A stretch of 64,000 nucleotides of DNA from Nitrosomonas communis (GCF_001007935.1 NZ_CP011451.1:3348001-3412000), one strand, 5' to 3'; numbered from the stretch's first letter, positions 19,366 through 29,175 are shown. Notes: generated by a model not told the origin, from the letters alone. Numbers and translations: made by a program.

Positions 19366-19510
19366 CTGTAAATTATAATCAATTTATAGGGGACATGCTA
19401 TATTTCAATCGGTGTTTCACTGAAATTGAGTCAACCACCTCACAGTCGGTGGCATGGATTGGCTGAGCGGTAGTCACAACCAATCCACTATGTCGGGATT
19501 TTATGATTAT

Positions 19511-19610
19511 TTCATTTCTAAATCAAAAATCACTTGGTCGGCTTCACCTTGCCGTATTATTGATACTGTCTGCGGCTCACTTTTGCGTCATTTTTGACTT
19601 GGAAATGAAA
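19511..19610 (+). repeat. Dispersed ~100-bp palindromic repeat, copy 1
   Basis: The ends are inverted repeats, TTCATTTCTAAATCAAAAAT and ATTTTTGACTTGGAAATGAA. The core reads GGTCGGCTTCACCTTGCCGT and GATACTGTCTGCGGCTC. Four more copies occur in the window, all between genes. Confidence 0.85.
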
Positions 19611-19826
19611 TTAAAAGAATTAACTAAATTTTCAACTGTAAATTGATGTGGTGCTCAATTCAGTGCCGGCAAAGGTCAATATCGAGATTTATTAATACAC
19701 TATCGGGGCAGATGCTGGTAAACGAAGTCAAAATCAAACATGGCATTAGGATGTTGAGAAGATGAAGCTAGCTCAATTCAGGTATCAATCGTGCAATGAG
19801 TGTTTGATCTCAACTTGGGACGACAT

Positions 19827-19851
19827 AAAAAAGCCTCCGGTTAACGGAGGC
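19827..19851 (-). terminator. Rho-independent terminator after the 190-aa exported protein gene
   Basis: On the minus strand the hairpin GCCTCCG-TTAAC-CGGAGGC is followed by six T. It lies about 55 bp past the stop codon of the gene at 19905-20477. Confidence 0.85.
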
Positions 19852-19904
19852 AATTAACTCTCTTAAAGTACCTTTAATCTGGTTTATGACGTGATTATCT
19901 TTAT

Positions 19905-20477
19905 CTATTGATTACGAGAACCAAGCCATTGGCGCCAGCGTCCTGATTGTATCAGTCGATACATTAGCCACGATAAGAATAGCACTGCTATGAGAGGACC
20001 TGCCCAGGCACGGGCTACCTTCCCATAATCGATCATATCCACGCGAAGTTGATAAGCGTATTGCAAAGGCGGGATACCTTCTGCTGTCACCACTACTGAA
20101 TAGAGCCCTTTATCCAGCTTACCTATTCCGCTGATCACACCATCAGGATGATAATCAGCCATTACCTGGGCAACGGTCTCACCCTCATTATCATCGCCAC
20201 GAAAAATTTTTAAACTCACAGGCATACCCCGCAACGGCTGATCGACCAGATCCACCACAAAGTAAGTATCTCCTGCTATCGGAATCTCTGTACAGTATTG
20301 CTCCTTTTGGTCATATTGTGGCTGGTATGCACTTAAGTGCACCATATTTCCCCCTACATGACGCGCACAGGGATCTTCTGCCATCGCAACTCTCCCATGA
20401 CCCATAGCTGTGCTTGCATAAAATATCACAACTAAAAGGCAAACCGCAGTAATTGATTGTATTGATTGCTTAATCAA
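19905..20477 (-). CDS. Exported membrane-anchored protein of unknown function
   Basis: I do not recognise this 190-aa protein by name. It has an N-terminal signal peptide (QSITAVCLLVVIFYASTAMG). A mature beta-rich domain follows, with two cysteines (EDPCARHVGGN; EQYCTEIPIAGDTYF), then a C-terminal membrane helix (WAGPLIAVLFLSWLMYRLIQ) with a basic cytoplasmic tail. The layout suggests an Ig-like periplasmic domain held in the inner membrane. A stretch such as VDLVDQPLRGMPVSLKIFRG resembles periplasmic domains of the FixH/YtkA kind, but only weakly. It is monocistronic with its own terminator. Confidence 0.6.
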   Translation of the reverse strand: MIKQSIQSITAVCLLVVIFYASTAMGHGRVAMAEDPCARHVGGNMVHLSAYQPQYDQKEQYCTEIPIAGDTYFVVDLVDQPLRGMPVSLKIFRGDDNEGETVAQVMADYHPDGVISGIGKLDKGLYSVVVTAEGIPPLQYAYQLRVDMIDYGKVARAWAGPLIAVLFLSWLMYRLIQSGRWRQWLGSRNQ

Positions 20478-20770
20478 AGCAAACCCCCGTTAAAATAAAT
20501 GAATAATAGTCCTTCTGCTATCCAAGCAAGAGATCGCCATTCATTTTTATATAGCTGCTTCTTACTTTAAAATGATCCGACAATACAAGCTGTATTTTGT
20601 TCTGAGAAACAAAAAATATCGGTTCCCTTCTAGTTTTGGACTAAATCCCACCGCATCCTATTAATTAAAGGACAAAACAATTCTACAATATTGCAATTCC
20701 ATAAAAAATGGTGCAATAATCTATAAGTGCCAGCTTGAAAGCAAATTATTCCATTATTTAACCATTTACT

Positions 20771-23347
20771 TTAGCAGGCGTCAGCTATCCGCTCATGGAT
20801 GTGCCCAAGTGCTTGTTCCACCTGATCAACCAGGATGAGGCAAAGTTCGCCTGCTTGCAGATTGGTCAGCGCCGTATCGATCGCTTTGAACTCCCCATGT
20901 ATTTCGCTCACTTTACGCACACGCTTGGCATTCTCCAACCCTGCTCGTAACAATCCTAGTACTTCACCATCGTCACGTCCACGTTGGCATTTGTCTTGAT
21001 AAAGCACCACTTCATCAAACACTTCTCCTAGAATCTGGGTCTGTAACCGAATATCTTCGTCACGGCGGTCACCCGCAGCGCTGATGACGACCATCCGCCT
21101 TTTCGCGGGTATACTATCAATCGCACTTGCCAGCGCTTCCATCGCATCTGGATTGTGCCCATAATCTGCAATCAATGTAGCATTCCGGTAATTGAAAAGG
21201 TTAAATCTCCCTGGAGCAGTTTGCGTATCACTGATGAAATCAGTTAAACCGGCACGAATAACAGCCCATTCCAGTCCCAGTGCCCATCCGACGGCAATCG
21301 CTGCCATAGCATTTTCAACCTGAAAACTGATGAGACCATTCTTGGTAAGGGGAATTTCACTCAGAGGTATCTTTTGCTCAACTTCTGCTTCTGATGCAAC
21401 AATAAAATGATCCTCAAGATAAATGACGCGTTTACGTTGTGCACGTTGCGATAATATCACTGGATTATGGCTATCTCGAGAAAAGAACATAACAGTACCC
21501 GGGCAATGAGCAGCCATTTTGACAATATGAGGATCATCTGCATTGAGCACAGCGATACCTTTCTCAGGTAAGACGTTCTCTACGACAAGGCGTTTAACGG
21601 CTGCTAATTCATCGATGGTATTGATATTAGCCAGGCCGAGATGATCACCCCGGCCGATATTGGTTACGACAGCCACCTGGCAATAATCAAAACCTAACCC
21701 TTCACGTAACATGCCCCCCCGCGCGGTTTCTAGCACGGCAGCATCGACATCAGGATGGAACAGAACATTTCTGGCACTTTTCGGTCCACTGCAGTCCCCG
21801 GTATCGATACTTTGCCCATTGATGAAGACTCCATCCGTACACGTCATACCAACACGCAACTGGTTATTTTCCAAAATATTGGCTATCAAGCGCACCGTTG
21901 TCGTTTTGCCGTTAGTGCCTGTTACTGCAATAACCGGAATACGCGCATCATCACCTTGCGCGAACATATTATCGATAATTGCCGCTCCTACTGGACGTCC
22001 CTTACCATATAAAGGCTGCAAGTGCATACGCAAACCAGGAGCTGCATTGACTTCAATAATGGCACCGCCTTGCTCCTCCAATGGTCGCATGATGCTCTCG
22101 CAAATCAAATCAATTCCGCAAATATCTAGTCCCACCATTTGTGCAGCAGCAACCGCGTTGGCTGCAATTTCAGGATGAACATCGTCCGTGACATCAGTTG
22201 CCGTACCACCTGTGGACAAATTGGCATTATTGCGCAACACAACCCGCATGCCTTTAGCTGGAATAGATTCTGCTGCCAGTCCTTGGCTAGCAAGGTGCGT
22301 CAGTGAAATCTCATCCAGATGGATTTTAGTCAGTAGATTTGCGTGACCTTCACTGCGCAGTGGATCACGATTGATTTGCTCCACTAATTGATAAATGCTA
22401 TGAACGCCATCCCCTACTACTTGCGGAGGATCACGTCTCGCAGCAGCCACCAGCTTTTTGCCCACAACCAGCAAACGATAATCATGCCCGGTCACATAGC
22501 GTTCAACCAGCACATTGTCACTAATTTCCGTAGCTTTCACATAAGCTGCTTTGACCTGTTCATGATCAACGAGATTAGCGGTTACACCTTTACCCTGATT
22601 GCCATCCTGTGGTTTAACCACCACTGGCGCACCAATTTCGCAGGCAGCAGCCCATGCATCCTCAGCATCGATGACTGGCCGCCCCACAGGAACAGGAATT
22701 CCCGCCGCAAGCAAGAGCGCTTTGGTTAGTTCCTTATCCTGCACAATAGATTCGGCAACCGCACTGATTGAATCACTTTCAGAAGCTTGAATACGCCGCT
22801 GCTTGCTTCCCCAGCCAAACTGTACCAAGCTTCCGTTTGTCAAGCGACGGTATGGAATACCACGCGCGACAGCTGATCGCACAATAGCGCCAGTGCTTGG
22901 TCCGAGACGGATATCCTCATAAAGCGCGTGTAAGCGGAGTAACGCTTTGGATAAATCAAAGGGTAAATTTTCTATTGCAGCGTGACAAAATTCTAAAGAC
23001 AGCTCAAAAGCAAGTCTTCCCACTGCTTCTTCACTGTATTCCACAATAATCCGGAAAGTATTGGCTTCTGATGTCTGAGTAGTCTGACTGAATGTAACTG
23101 GACAACCTGCTTGTACTTGCAAACCAAGTGCAGCAAATTCAAGAACATGGGCCACAGTCGCTATTTTATAACGATCGGCGGGCAGGAGCAGTGCAATTTC
23201 AGGAAAGCGTTCACGCAAGCGGGTTTCAAAACCCGGGATTCTGTCGATAGTATATGCGTTCTCGCTAAAAACAACTGTTGCTTCAATAGAGGTATGCTTA
23301 CTCCACAGATTGGGACCGCGCAATGCACGGATTTGGATCACTTTCAT
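20771..23347 (-). CDS. cphA: Cyanophycin synthetase
   Basis: CphA polymerises aspartate and arginine into cyanophycin, an insoluble nitrogen store, using ATP. The 858-aa protein is the normal length. It has an N-terminal domain (IRALRGPNLWSKHTSIEATV), an ATP-grasp domain that adds Asp (about residues 220-480; VVVKPQDGNQGKGVTANLVD; EVNAAPGLRMHLQP) and a C-terminal Mur-ligase-like domain that adds Arg (P-loop AVTGTNGKTTTVRLIAN; LIADYGHNPDAMEAL). It lies 11 bp downstream of a second synthetase gene, so the two are co-transcribed. No cyanophycinase gene is in the window. Confidence 0.95.
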   Translation of the reverse strand: MKVIQIRALRGPNLWSKHTSIEATVVFSENAYTIDRIPGFETRLRERFPEIALLLPADRYKIATVAHVLEFAALGLQVQAGCPVTFSQTTQTSEANTFRIIVEYSEEAVGRLAFELSLEFCHAAIENLPFDLSKALLRLHALYEDIRLGPSTGAIVRSAVARGIPYRRLTNGSLVQFGWGSKQRRIQASESDSISAVAESIVQDKELTKALLLAAGIPVPVGRPVIDAEDAWAAACEIGAPVVVKPQDGNQGKGVTANLVDHEQVKAAYVKATEISDNVLVERYVTGHDYRLLVVGKKLVAAARRDPPQVVGDGVHSIYQLVEQINRDPLRSEGHANLLTKIHLDEISLTHLASQGLAAESIPAKGMRVVLRNNANLSTGGTATDVTDDVHPEIAANAVAAAQMVGLDICGIDLICESIMRPLEEQGGAIIEVNAAPGLRMHLQPLYGKGRPVGAAIIDNMFAQGDDARIPVIAVTGTNGKTTTVRLIANILENNQLRVGMTCTDGVFINGQSIDTGDCSGPKSARNVLFHPDVDAAVLETARGGMLREGLGFDYCQVAVVTNIGRGDHLGLANINTIDELAAVKRLVVENVLPEKGIAVLNADDPHIVKMAAHCPGTVMFFSRDSHNPVILSQRAQRKRVIYLEDHFIVASEAEVEQKIPLSEIPLTKNGLISFQVENAMAAIAVGWALGLEWAVIRAGLTDFISDTQTAPGRFNLFNYRNATLIADYGHNPDAMEALASAIDSIPAKRRMVVISAAGDRRDEDIRLQTQILGEVFDEVVLYQDKCQRGRDDGEVLGLLRAGLENAKRVRKVSEIHGEFKAIDTALTNLQAGELCLILVDQVEQALGHIHERIADAC

Positions 23348-23358
23348 AGTAAATTTCC

Positions 23359-25671
23359 TTAAATTTCTTGTTTTTCTAGAAAATCCTGATATTCAGTTTT
23401 ACTCTTTTCTTGGCCGAATCCGAATGTTTCAATGCCCAGCCGAATAAGCCCAAGCGAAATACCCAATGCCCAGGCAGCGCCTACTGCAGCTAATACATAC
23501 TCTATTTCTCTCACTGCGCGATCACCCACAGCAGGCTGCAACTCAGCCAGTTTGATTAATGACGTCTCATCCGATCCATTAGCCAATACAATTCTTCCAT
23601 TACGAACAATGACAGCTCGTTTACCCTGGGTAGGACCTGTCCCTTGCTGGCGATGTAAGTTGACAACCGGTAACTCTGGATCACAGCTGAAGTAAATGAC
23701 TTCACCATGGCATAATTCCGACATTTCGATCAGCATAGGATCTTTTGCATTAAGAACTGCCACTCCTGTCGGCAAGACCACCTCTTTCAGAACATCGCCA
23801 ATCGCAGCCGCGGTCGGTGACACGACATCAACCTGGGTACGCAGCACAGTAAAAACTTGTTTAGAGGTTTCAATGCCATGCCGGCCATAATATAAAGTCG
23901 GCTCAACATTGGTCACGACACCTACCTGACAGCTATCGTAAGCCAATCCTTCTTGCAGAATAGTATCCAAGCCGTTCTCAAAAACTGCCGCTTCAACAGT
24001 ACGATTCATTAATGTGCGATTAGCTGCGTGCCAGTTGGCACAATCACTTTTATCAATTTGCTTATGATCGAGATAAAGTCCGTTGCTGCATGCTAACCCT
24101 GTACGCTTACCTGAAAGCGTAAGTAATCGGGCAATCAGATGAGCAACTGTGGTTTTACCATAACTGCCGGTAATGCCAACAATAGGAACTCGACCATGGT
24201 CTTGATGCGGGAAAAGATGATCTACAATCGCCTGACCAACGGGTCGGGATTTCCCTACAGCAGGTTTGATATGCATGAGCAGGCTAGGACCAGCATTTAC
24301 TTCAACAATTGCACCGCCTTGTTCTTCCAGTGGGCATGAGATATCACTGACTACCAGATCGATACCAGCAATATCCAGCCCCACCACACGCGCTGCTAAG
24401 GATGCCATTTTGGCAATGCTTGGATGAACGTCATCCGTTACATCAAAAGCATGATTACCATTGCGTTGAATCAGTACTTTGACTCCCACTGGCACAACAG
24501 AATCAGGAGTATAGCCTTGATGAGCAATCTCCATCCTGGCTGCACTATCCAGACGGATAATGTTGAGAGGATGGTCTTCAGAAGTTCCTCGCCGTGGATC
24601 CGAGTTAATCTGCTTTTTAATTAAGTCAATTATAGTAGAGACACCATCACCGATGACCGATACCGAGTCACCCCGCGTCGCTGCTACGAGTTGCCCACTG
24701 ACAATGAGTAAACGATGCTCAGTCCCCGGAATGTAGCGTTCGACCAGTACGTCAGTTCCTTCTTCTAATGCAATGGAAAAAGCGGATTCGATTTGTTCAC
24801 GCCTGCTTAACTCAATAAACACGCCTCGCCCATGATTACCATCACATGGTTTGACCACTACCGGCAAGCCTATCTCTATAGCCGCTTGCCATGCATCTTC
24901 TTGACTGGTCACCATACGTCCTTCCGGAACAGGTACGCCACAGGAACGGAGCAATGTTTTGGTCAGATCTTTGTCACGGGAAATGCTTTCAGCAATAGCA
25001 GATGTCCGATCTGTTTCAGCCGTCCAAATATGCCGACTGTGCGCACCATGTCCCAATTGAACGAGGTTTCCTTTGGAAAGTAATCGCATCGCTGGAATAT
25101 TACGGGCTACCGCTGCATCTACAATACAAGCGGTTGAAGGACCAAGCCATAACGAATCGACCATGTCGCGCAAATGCTCAATAGCCCCTTTCACATCATA
25201 AGATTGCTGATGAGGATCAAATCCCATCGCTGCCAGAATGAGCTCCCGAGCCAAGAATAAAGCCTTCCGTGTAATCTCTGCATGCCAGGCACTCACAACG
25301 ACTTTGTAGACGCCTCTGGTCGAAGTTTCGCGCGCCCTGCCAAATCCACCGCGCATACCTGCAAGGTTTTGCAGTTCGAGCGTCACATGCTCAAGAATAT
25401 GGCAAGGCCATGTACCTTCTTTGACACGACGCAAAAAGCCGCCACGTTCTTCATAGCTGCAGCGATGCTCAATCAGGGTTGGCAGCCACAAAGATAAGCG
25501 CTCATAAAAACCAGGAATGGTATCGGATGGAAAATCCTCAAGTTCACCAATATCGACAATTGCTTCAAGTACCGGATAGTAGGTCCAGATATTGGGCCCA
25601 TTTAAATGGCGGATTTCAAGAATTTTTAGATCTTTTTTACTACTGCTATCCAAATTGGAATTATTTGACAT
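23359..25671 (-). CDS. Second cyanophycin synthetase-like protein (CphA-prime type)
   Basis: This 770-aa paralogue precedes cphA. It shares the N-terminal region (ILEIRHLNGPNIWTYYPVLE), the ATP-grasp domain (PVVVKPCDGNHGRGVFIELS; EVNAGPSLLMHIKPAVG) and a Mur-ligase-like P-loop, here GITGSYGKTTVAHLIARLL. It ends about 90 residues earlier and lacks the C-terminal Mur-ligase subdomain that cphA has (no YGHNPDA motif). Betaproteobacteria often carry such a CphA-prime next to CphA. Its separate role is not settled; it may act with CphA or on dipeptides. The 583 bp upstream include a dispersed repeat and presumably the promoter. Confidence 0.9.
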   Translation of the reverse strand: MSNNSNLDSSSKKDLKILEIRHLNGPNIWTYYPVLEAIVDIGELEDFPSDTIPGFYERLSLWLPTLIEHRCSYEERGGFLRRVKEGTWPCHILEHVTLELQNLAGMRGGFGRARETSTRGVYKVVVSAWHAEITRKALFLARELILAAMGFDPHQQSYDVKGAIEHLRDMVDSLWLGPSTACIVDAAVARNIPAMRLLSKGNLVQLGHGAHSRHIWTAETDRTSAIAESISRDKDLTKTLLRSCGVPVPEGRMVTSQEDAWQAAIEIGLPVVVKPCDGNHGRGVFIELSRREQIESAFSIALEEGTDVLVERYIPGTEHRLLIVSGQLVAATRGDSVSVIGDGVSTIIDLIKKQINSDPRRGTSEDHPLNIIRLDSAARMEIAHQGYTPDSVVPVGVKVLIQRNGNHAFDVTDDVHPSIAKMASLAARVVGLDIAGIDLVVSDISCPLEEQGGAIVEVNAGPSLLMHIKPAVGKSRPVGQAIVDHLFPHQDHGRVPIVGITGSYGKTTVAHLIARLLTLSGKRTGLACSNGLYLDHKQIDKSDCANWHAANRTLMNRTVEAAVFENGLDTILQEGLAYDSCQVGVVTNVEPTLYYGRHGIETSKQVFTVLRTQVDVVSPTAAAIGDVLKEVVLPTGVAVLNAKDPMLIEMSELCHGEVIYFSCDPELPVVNLHRQQGTGPTQGKRAVIVRNGRIVLANGSDETSLIKLAELQPAVGDRAVREIEYVLAAVGAAWALGISLGLIRLGIETFGFGQEKSKTEYQDFLEKQEI

Positions 25672-26254
25672 AATTTGAAGTTGGGAATGAGTAACACTTC
25701 TATTAACGCAGCGGGTGCCAATGGGTTTACATCAATATAAAGATTTATGTTTTTTTCCTATAAATAGGAAAGTAGGTACAGAGGAATTCAGTTACAGAGA
25801 AGCGTTTATAAAGAAGAACAAAAACGTAGATTCAGTCTTCAGTATGATATTTTATGACATAAAATATCGATAAACAGAAAATTCCATTTCTAAATCAAAA
25901 CTGACTTTGTCGGCTTCCCTTGTCGAATTATTTTTATACTGTCTACGGCTCGCCTTCGCGCATTTTTGATTTGGAAGTGGAAAAACAACTCGTACATATA
26001 AATATGTACAGCAAATGTTGCATTAGAAATTATATGACTTTTGCATACAGCAAACAATCATATCTCTAAAATAACTTGTGCTATGGCATTAAACTTAAAA
26101 GCAGTTTTTAGGTTTAAATAAATAATGATTTTCTTCATCCAAATTGCAATCTTTGACGCGGTAGGCAATCAGTCTGTCCGTCAAGGAAAGTAACTATTTT
26201 GAAATGGAATCAACCAAAATCGTTGAAGAATTTTGGATGCATAGTTATCAAGAT
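25672..26254. other. Intergenic region upstream of the cyanophycin synthetase pair
   Basis: No gene is seen in these 583 bp. It holds repeat copy 25882-25982. A weak partial match to the repeat end (GAAATGGAATC) occurs near 26200. The promoter for the synthetase pair should lie here. Confidence 0.45.
25882..25982 (+). repeat. Dispersed ~100-bp palindromic repeat, copy 2
   Basis: Same family as 19511-19610. The ends are TTCCATTTCTAAATCAAAAC and CATTTTTGATTTGGAAGTGG. It lies between the cyanophycin synthetase pair and the DUF1854 gene. Confidence 0.85.
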
Positions 26255-26725
26255 TTAAAGAAAACGATCCAGCAACCTGGCGCTGTGGCGATCAAGCAGC
26301 AAACGATTTCGAATCAGGAAATTTATCCCATTACTATCAGCAATTAACAAAGCAGTAGGCGATAAACGACGAATATCTTCTTCACCCTTGAGCACGAAGG
26401 TGGTATCTCCTCGATCTGTTTTAACCCACCAGGTGCTCGGCGTGACAAAACTGGATACTTTATCAATATGCTTTATCTCTGGCATAAACTCACGATTAGC
26501 AAGCTCTGTTTCGAGCAATATACGAAATTCTTCGGGTAACTCAGCCAGACATTCGATCCAGGCTAGTTCTTGACCATGTGCATTGACGAGCGCGATGCCC
26601 TCATCAGATGCTGTAATTGGAAATGCTCGTACTGGCACGATACCTTCATGTAGCTGCTGATCCTTATCCAGAAAAACTAGCCGTCCAAAGGCATTTCGAC
26701 TCAGTTGATAATCAGGCTTACTCAT
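26255..26725 (-). CDS. DUF1854 protein associated with cyanophycin metabolism
   Basis: This 156-aa protein matches the DUF1854 family (YQLSRNAFGRLVFLDKDQQL; SFVTPSTWWVKTDRGDTTFV; LLIADSNGINFLIRNRLLLD). The family commonly sits beside cyanophycin synthetase and a partner ABC transporter. It has no signal peptide or membrane helix. Its ATG overlaps the stop codon of the ABC transporter gene by 4 bp (ATGA), so the two are translationally coupled and probably work together. The molecular role is unknown. Confidence 0.82.
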   Translation of the reverse strand: MSKPDYQLSRNAFGRLVFLDKDQQLHEGIVPVRAFPITASDEGIALVNAHGQELAWIECLAELPEEFRILLETELANREFMPEIKHIDKVSSFVTPSTWWVKTDRGDTTFVLKGEEDIRRLSPTALLIADSNGINFLIRNRLLLDRHSARLLDRFL

Positions 26726-29040
26726 GTCCGTTCTCCCTTAGCACCCCTTTCGGTATCCAACCTGAGCAAAGGAGACTCCGTATCAACATTACGCGCCTGA
26801 GATTGGTAAAGGTGATAGTAAAATCCGTGACGGTCCATCAATTCGGCATGATTACCCATTTCGATGATTTTTCCCCCATCAAGTACCACCAATCTATTGG
26901 CTTCACGCAAAGTAGACAAACGGTGGGCAATGGCGATCGTGGTGCGACCATGGACCAGATTATTGAGTGCTTCTTGAATCTCTTTCTCGGTTTTACTATC
27001 GACAGAAGAGGTTGCCTCATCGAGAATCAGGATACGTGGATCAATCAACAAGGCACGGGCTATCGAAATACGCTGGCGCTCACCCCCAGAAAGCGCTTGC
27101 CCACGTTCACCTACCAGAGAGTCGTAACCATGAGGTAACCGCAGGATAAATTCATGCGCATACGCAGCACGAGCTGCAGCGATAATCTCTTTGCGCGTTG
27201 CGCTGGGCTTACCATAAGCAATATTTTCTGCAATCGTGCCAAAGAAAAGAAATGGCTCCTGTAGCACCAGACCAATATGTTTGCGATATTCTGCTACAGG
27301 TAGTGAACGAATATCTACCCCATCGATCAGAATGGCGCCTTCGCTCACGTCATAAAAACGGCAGATTAGATTAATAAGGGTACTCTTACCTGAGCCGCTA
27401 TGCCCAACCAAGCCAATCATCTCCCCGGGCTCAATTGTCAGGCTGATATCTTGCGTGACACTACGAGTTCCATAGCGGAAACCGACATTGCGCAATTCAA
27501 TGTGGCCTTTAATCACAGGCAAATGAACCGGTTTGGTGGGTTCTGGTACACTGGAAACATGATCAAGAATATCAAAAATACGTTTGGTTCCGGCAGCAGC
27601 CTTCTGCGTTACGGAAACTATCCGACTCATTGAGTCCAGTCTCAGGTAAAAACGACCAATATAAGCTAGAAAAGCAGTCAGCACCCCGACGGAAATCTGA
27701 TTCTCCGATATTTGCCAGATACCAAAAATCCATACCACCAACAAGCCAATTTCAGTTAATAGCGTTACGGTAGGCGTAAACAACGACCAAATCTTGTTGA
27801 CCCGATTATTTATTTCCAAATTATGCTGATTAGCTGCACGAAAACGTGCTACTTCCCTATTTTCTTGCGCAAAAGCTTTGACCACACGAATGCCGGGAAT
27901 GGTGTCTGCCAGTACATTATTGACCTCTGCCCAAACTCGATCGACTTTCTCAAAACCAGTGCGCAATCTGTCGCGAACCAGATGAATTAACCAGGCGATA
28001 ATTGGCAGCGGACACAGTGTCACGAGTGCTAACCAGGGGTTAATCGAAAATAGAATAATGACCGTCATGCTCATCATGATCACATCTGTGGCAAAATCAA
28101 GCAAATGGAGTGAAAGAAAGAGATTGAGACGGTCTGTTTCCGCACCGATACGTGCCATCAGATCACCTGTTCGCTTACCGCCAAAATATCTATGTGAAAG
28201 CTTAAGAAGATGCTCATACGTCGTCGTTCGTAAATCTGCACCTATCCGCTCGGATACTTTCGCCAGCAGATAAGTTCTCGACCAGCCCAGTATCCAAGCA
28301 AGAAAAGCTGCCCCCAGCAAACCAGAAAGATACATGACGACAAGATCCACGTCGATTGGCTTACCATTCTGATAGGGAATCAGCACGTTATCCATCAAAG
28401 GCATGGTCAGATAGGGAGGCACCAATGTAGCAGCCGTACTGCCCAGCATCAGCAGAAAGCCAGTGAGTAAGCGCCATTTATAAGGTCGCGCAAAACGCCA
28501 TAGACGAAACAAAGTCCATGTAGAAGGAGCAACATGAGCCCCCTGATCGCATACCGGGCAAATTGCCTGATCATGGGTTAAAGCTGCTCCACATTTTGGA
28601 CACTTAGCAGCTATGGGCTGTATCTGATTTTCCCCGGTTAACTGGGCATTAAGAAGTTGGGTGAATTGTGCGATAAGATGGCTCGCTCGAGCACCCTTGC
28701 TCAATGTATAGCACCAATGAGCCAGCCGTGCATGCGCATCAAATAGCTCAAGATTGCCTACACCGGCATAATCACGGCACATTAATACCAAATCCGGTTG
28801 ATAATTCCAATCATGCCAATTTTCTTCTTCCGCCATTTTTGCTATCAGTCGTCGATTAGTTAATACGATGAAGCCGGAAGAAAAATGTAATTGAATATCA
28901 AGATCAACTTCTAGCCAAGCCAATACGGTTTCTTCCCTTGCCAAATGCGCCTCAACTTGAGAAGCCCAGACGGAAGGAAGCGTAAGCGTAGCGTCATTAT
29001 GTAATGGATAAAAATTCTGCTGCATTTGCTTAAGTACCAT
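26722..29040 (-). CDS. Cyanophycin metabolism-associated ABC exporter with N-terminal zinc ribbon
   Basis: This protein of about 772 aa fuses an extra N-terminal domain to an ABC exporter half-transporter. Residues 1-145 look like a PH-like or membrane-surface domain (FSSGFIVLTNRRLIAKMAEE). A zinc ribbon follows near 148-165 (CPKCGAALTHDQAICPVC). About six membrane helices occupy roughly 185-480, and the ATPase domain completes the protein: Walker A GLVGHSGSGKST, signature LSGGERQRISIARAL, Walker B ILILDEATSSVD. The family is known from cyanophycin gene clusters. What it moves, if anything, is not established, since cyanophycin is intracellular. ATG at 29040 is preferred over the TTG just before it. 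Confidence 0.85.
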   Translation of the reverse strand: MVLKQMQQNFYPLHNDATLTLPSVWASQVEAHLAREETVLAWLEVDLDIQLHFSSGFIVLTNRRLIAKMAEEENWHDWNYQPDLVLMCRDYAGVGNLELFDAHARLAHWCYTLSKGARASHLIAQFTQLLNAQLTGENQIQPIAAKCPKCGAALTHDQAICPVCDQGAHVAPSTWTLFRLWRFARPYKWRLLTGFLLMLGSTAATLVPPYLTMPLMDNVLIPYQNGKPIDVDLVVMYLSGLLGAAFLAWILGWSRTYLLAKVSERIGADLRTTTYEHLLKLSHRYFGGKRTGDLMARIGAETDRLNLFLSLHLLDFATDVIMMSMTVIILFSINPWLALVTLCPLPIIAWLIHLVRDRLRTGFEKVDRVWAEVNNVLADTIPGIRVVKAFAQENREVARFRAANQHNLEINNRVNKIWSLFTPTVTLLTEIGLLVVWIFGIWQISENQISVGVLTAFLAYIGRFYLRLDSMSRIVSVTQKAAAGTKRIFDILDHVSSVPEPTKPVHLPVIKGHIELRNVGFRYGTRSVTQDISLTIEPGEMIGLVGHSGSGKSTLINLICRFYDVSEGAILIDGVDIRSLPVAEYRKHIGLVLQEPFLFFGTIAENIAYGKPSATRKEIIAAARAAYAHEFILRLPHGYDSLVGERGQALSGGERQRISIARALLIDPRILILDEATSSVDSKTEKEIQEALNNLVHGRTTIAIAHRLSTLREANRLVVLDGGKIIEMGNHAELMDRHGFYYHLYQSQARNVDTESPLLRLDTERGAKGERT

Positions 29041-29074
29041 CAAAAAGAAGGAAAAGGCAAAATGGTTTAGGTCA

Positions 29075-29175
29075 TTCCATTTCTAAATCAAAACTGACTT
29101 TGTTGGCTTCACCTTGCCGTATGATTGATACTGTCTGTGGTTTGCCTTCGCGTCATTTTTATTTTTGAAATGGAA
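29075..29175 (+). repeat. Dispersed ~100-bp palindromic repeat, copy 3
   Basis: The ends are TTCCATTTCTAAATCAAAAC and a matching inverted end reading TTTTTGAAATGGAA. It lies directly upstream of the ABC transporter gene, so it may overlap or displace that gene's promoter region. Confidence 0.85.

Larger units (their letters stand above)
18515..19402 (-). mobile_element. IS630-family element, copy 2, both ends present
   Basis: The left end TATAGCAGATCCCATATAAA and the right end, read on the minus strand as TATAGCATGTCCCCTATAAA, form terminal inverted repeats. Both are bounded by TA, the target duplicated by IS630/Tc1 elements. The length is about 888 bp. It carries one transposase split over two frames. 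Confidence 0.88.
19403..19904. other. Intergenic region with a dispersed repeat and a terminator
   Basis: No gene is seen. It holds repeat copy 19511-19610 and the terminator at 19827-19851. Confidence 0.5.

Noticed and set aside
21711..22178. Open frame of 155 codons opposite cphA
   Set aside because: Antisense shadow of the cyanophycin synthetase ATP-grasp/Mur-ligase junction, with no own ribosome-binding site or motif.
26195..26215. Possible sixth copy of the dispersed repeat near GAAATGGAATC
   Set aside because: Only the terminal word matches clearly; the core is too different to call.
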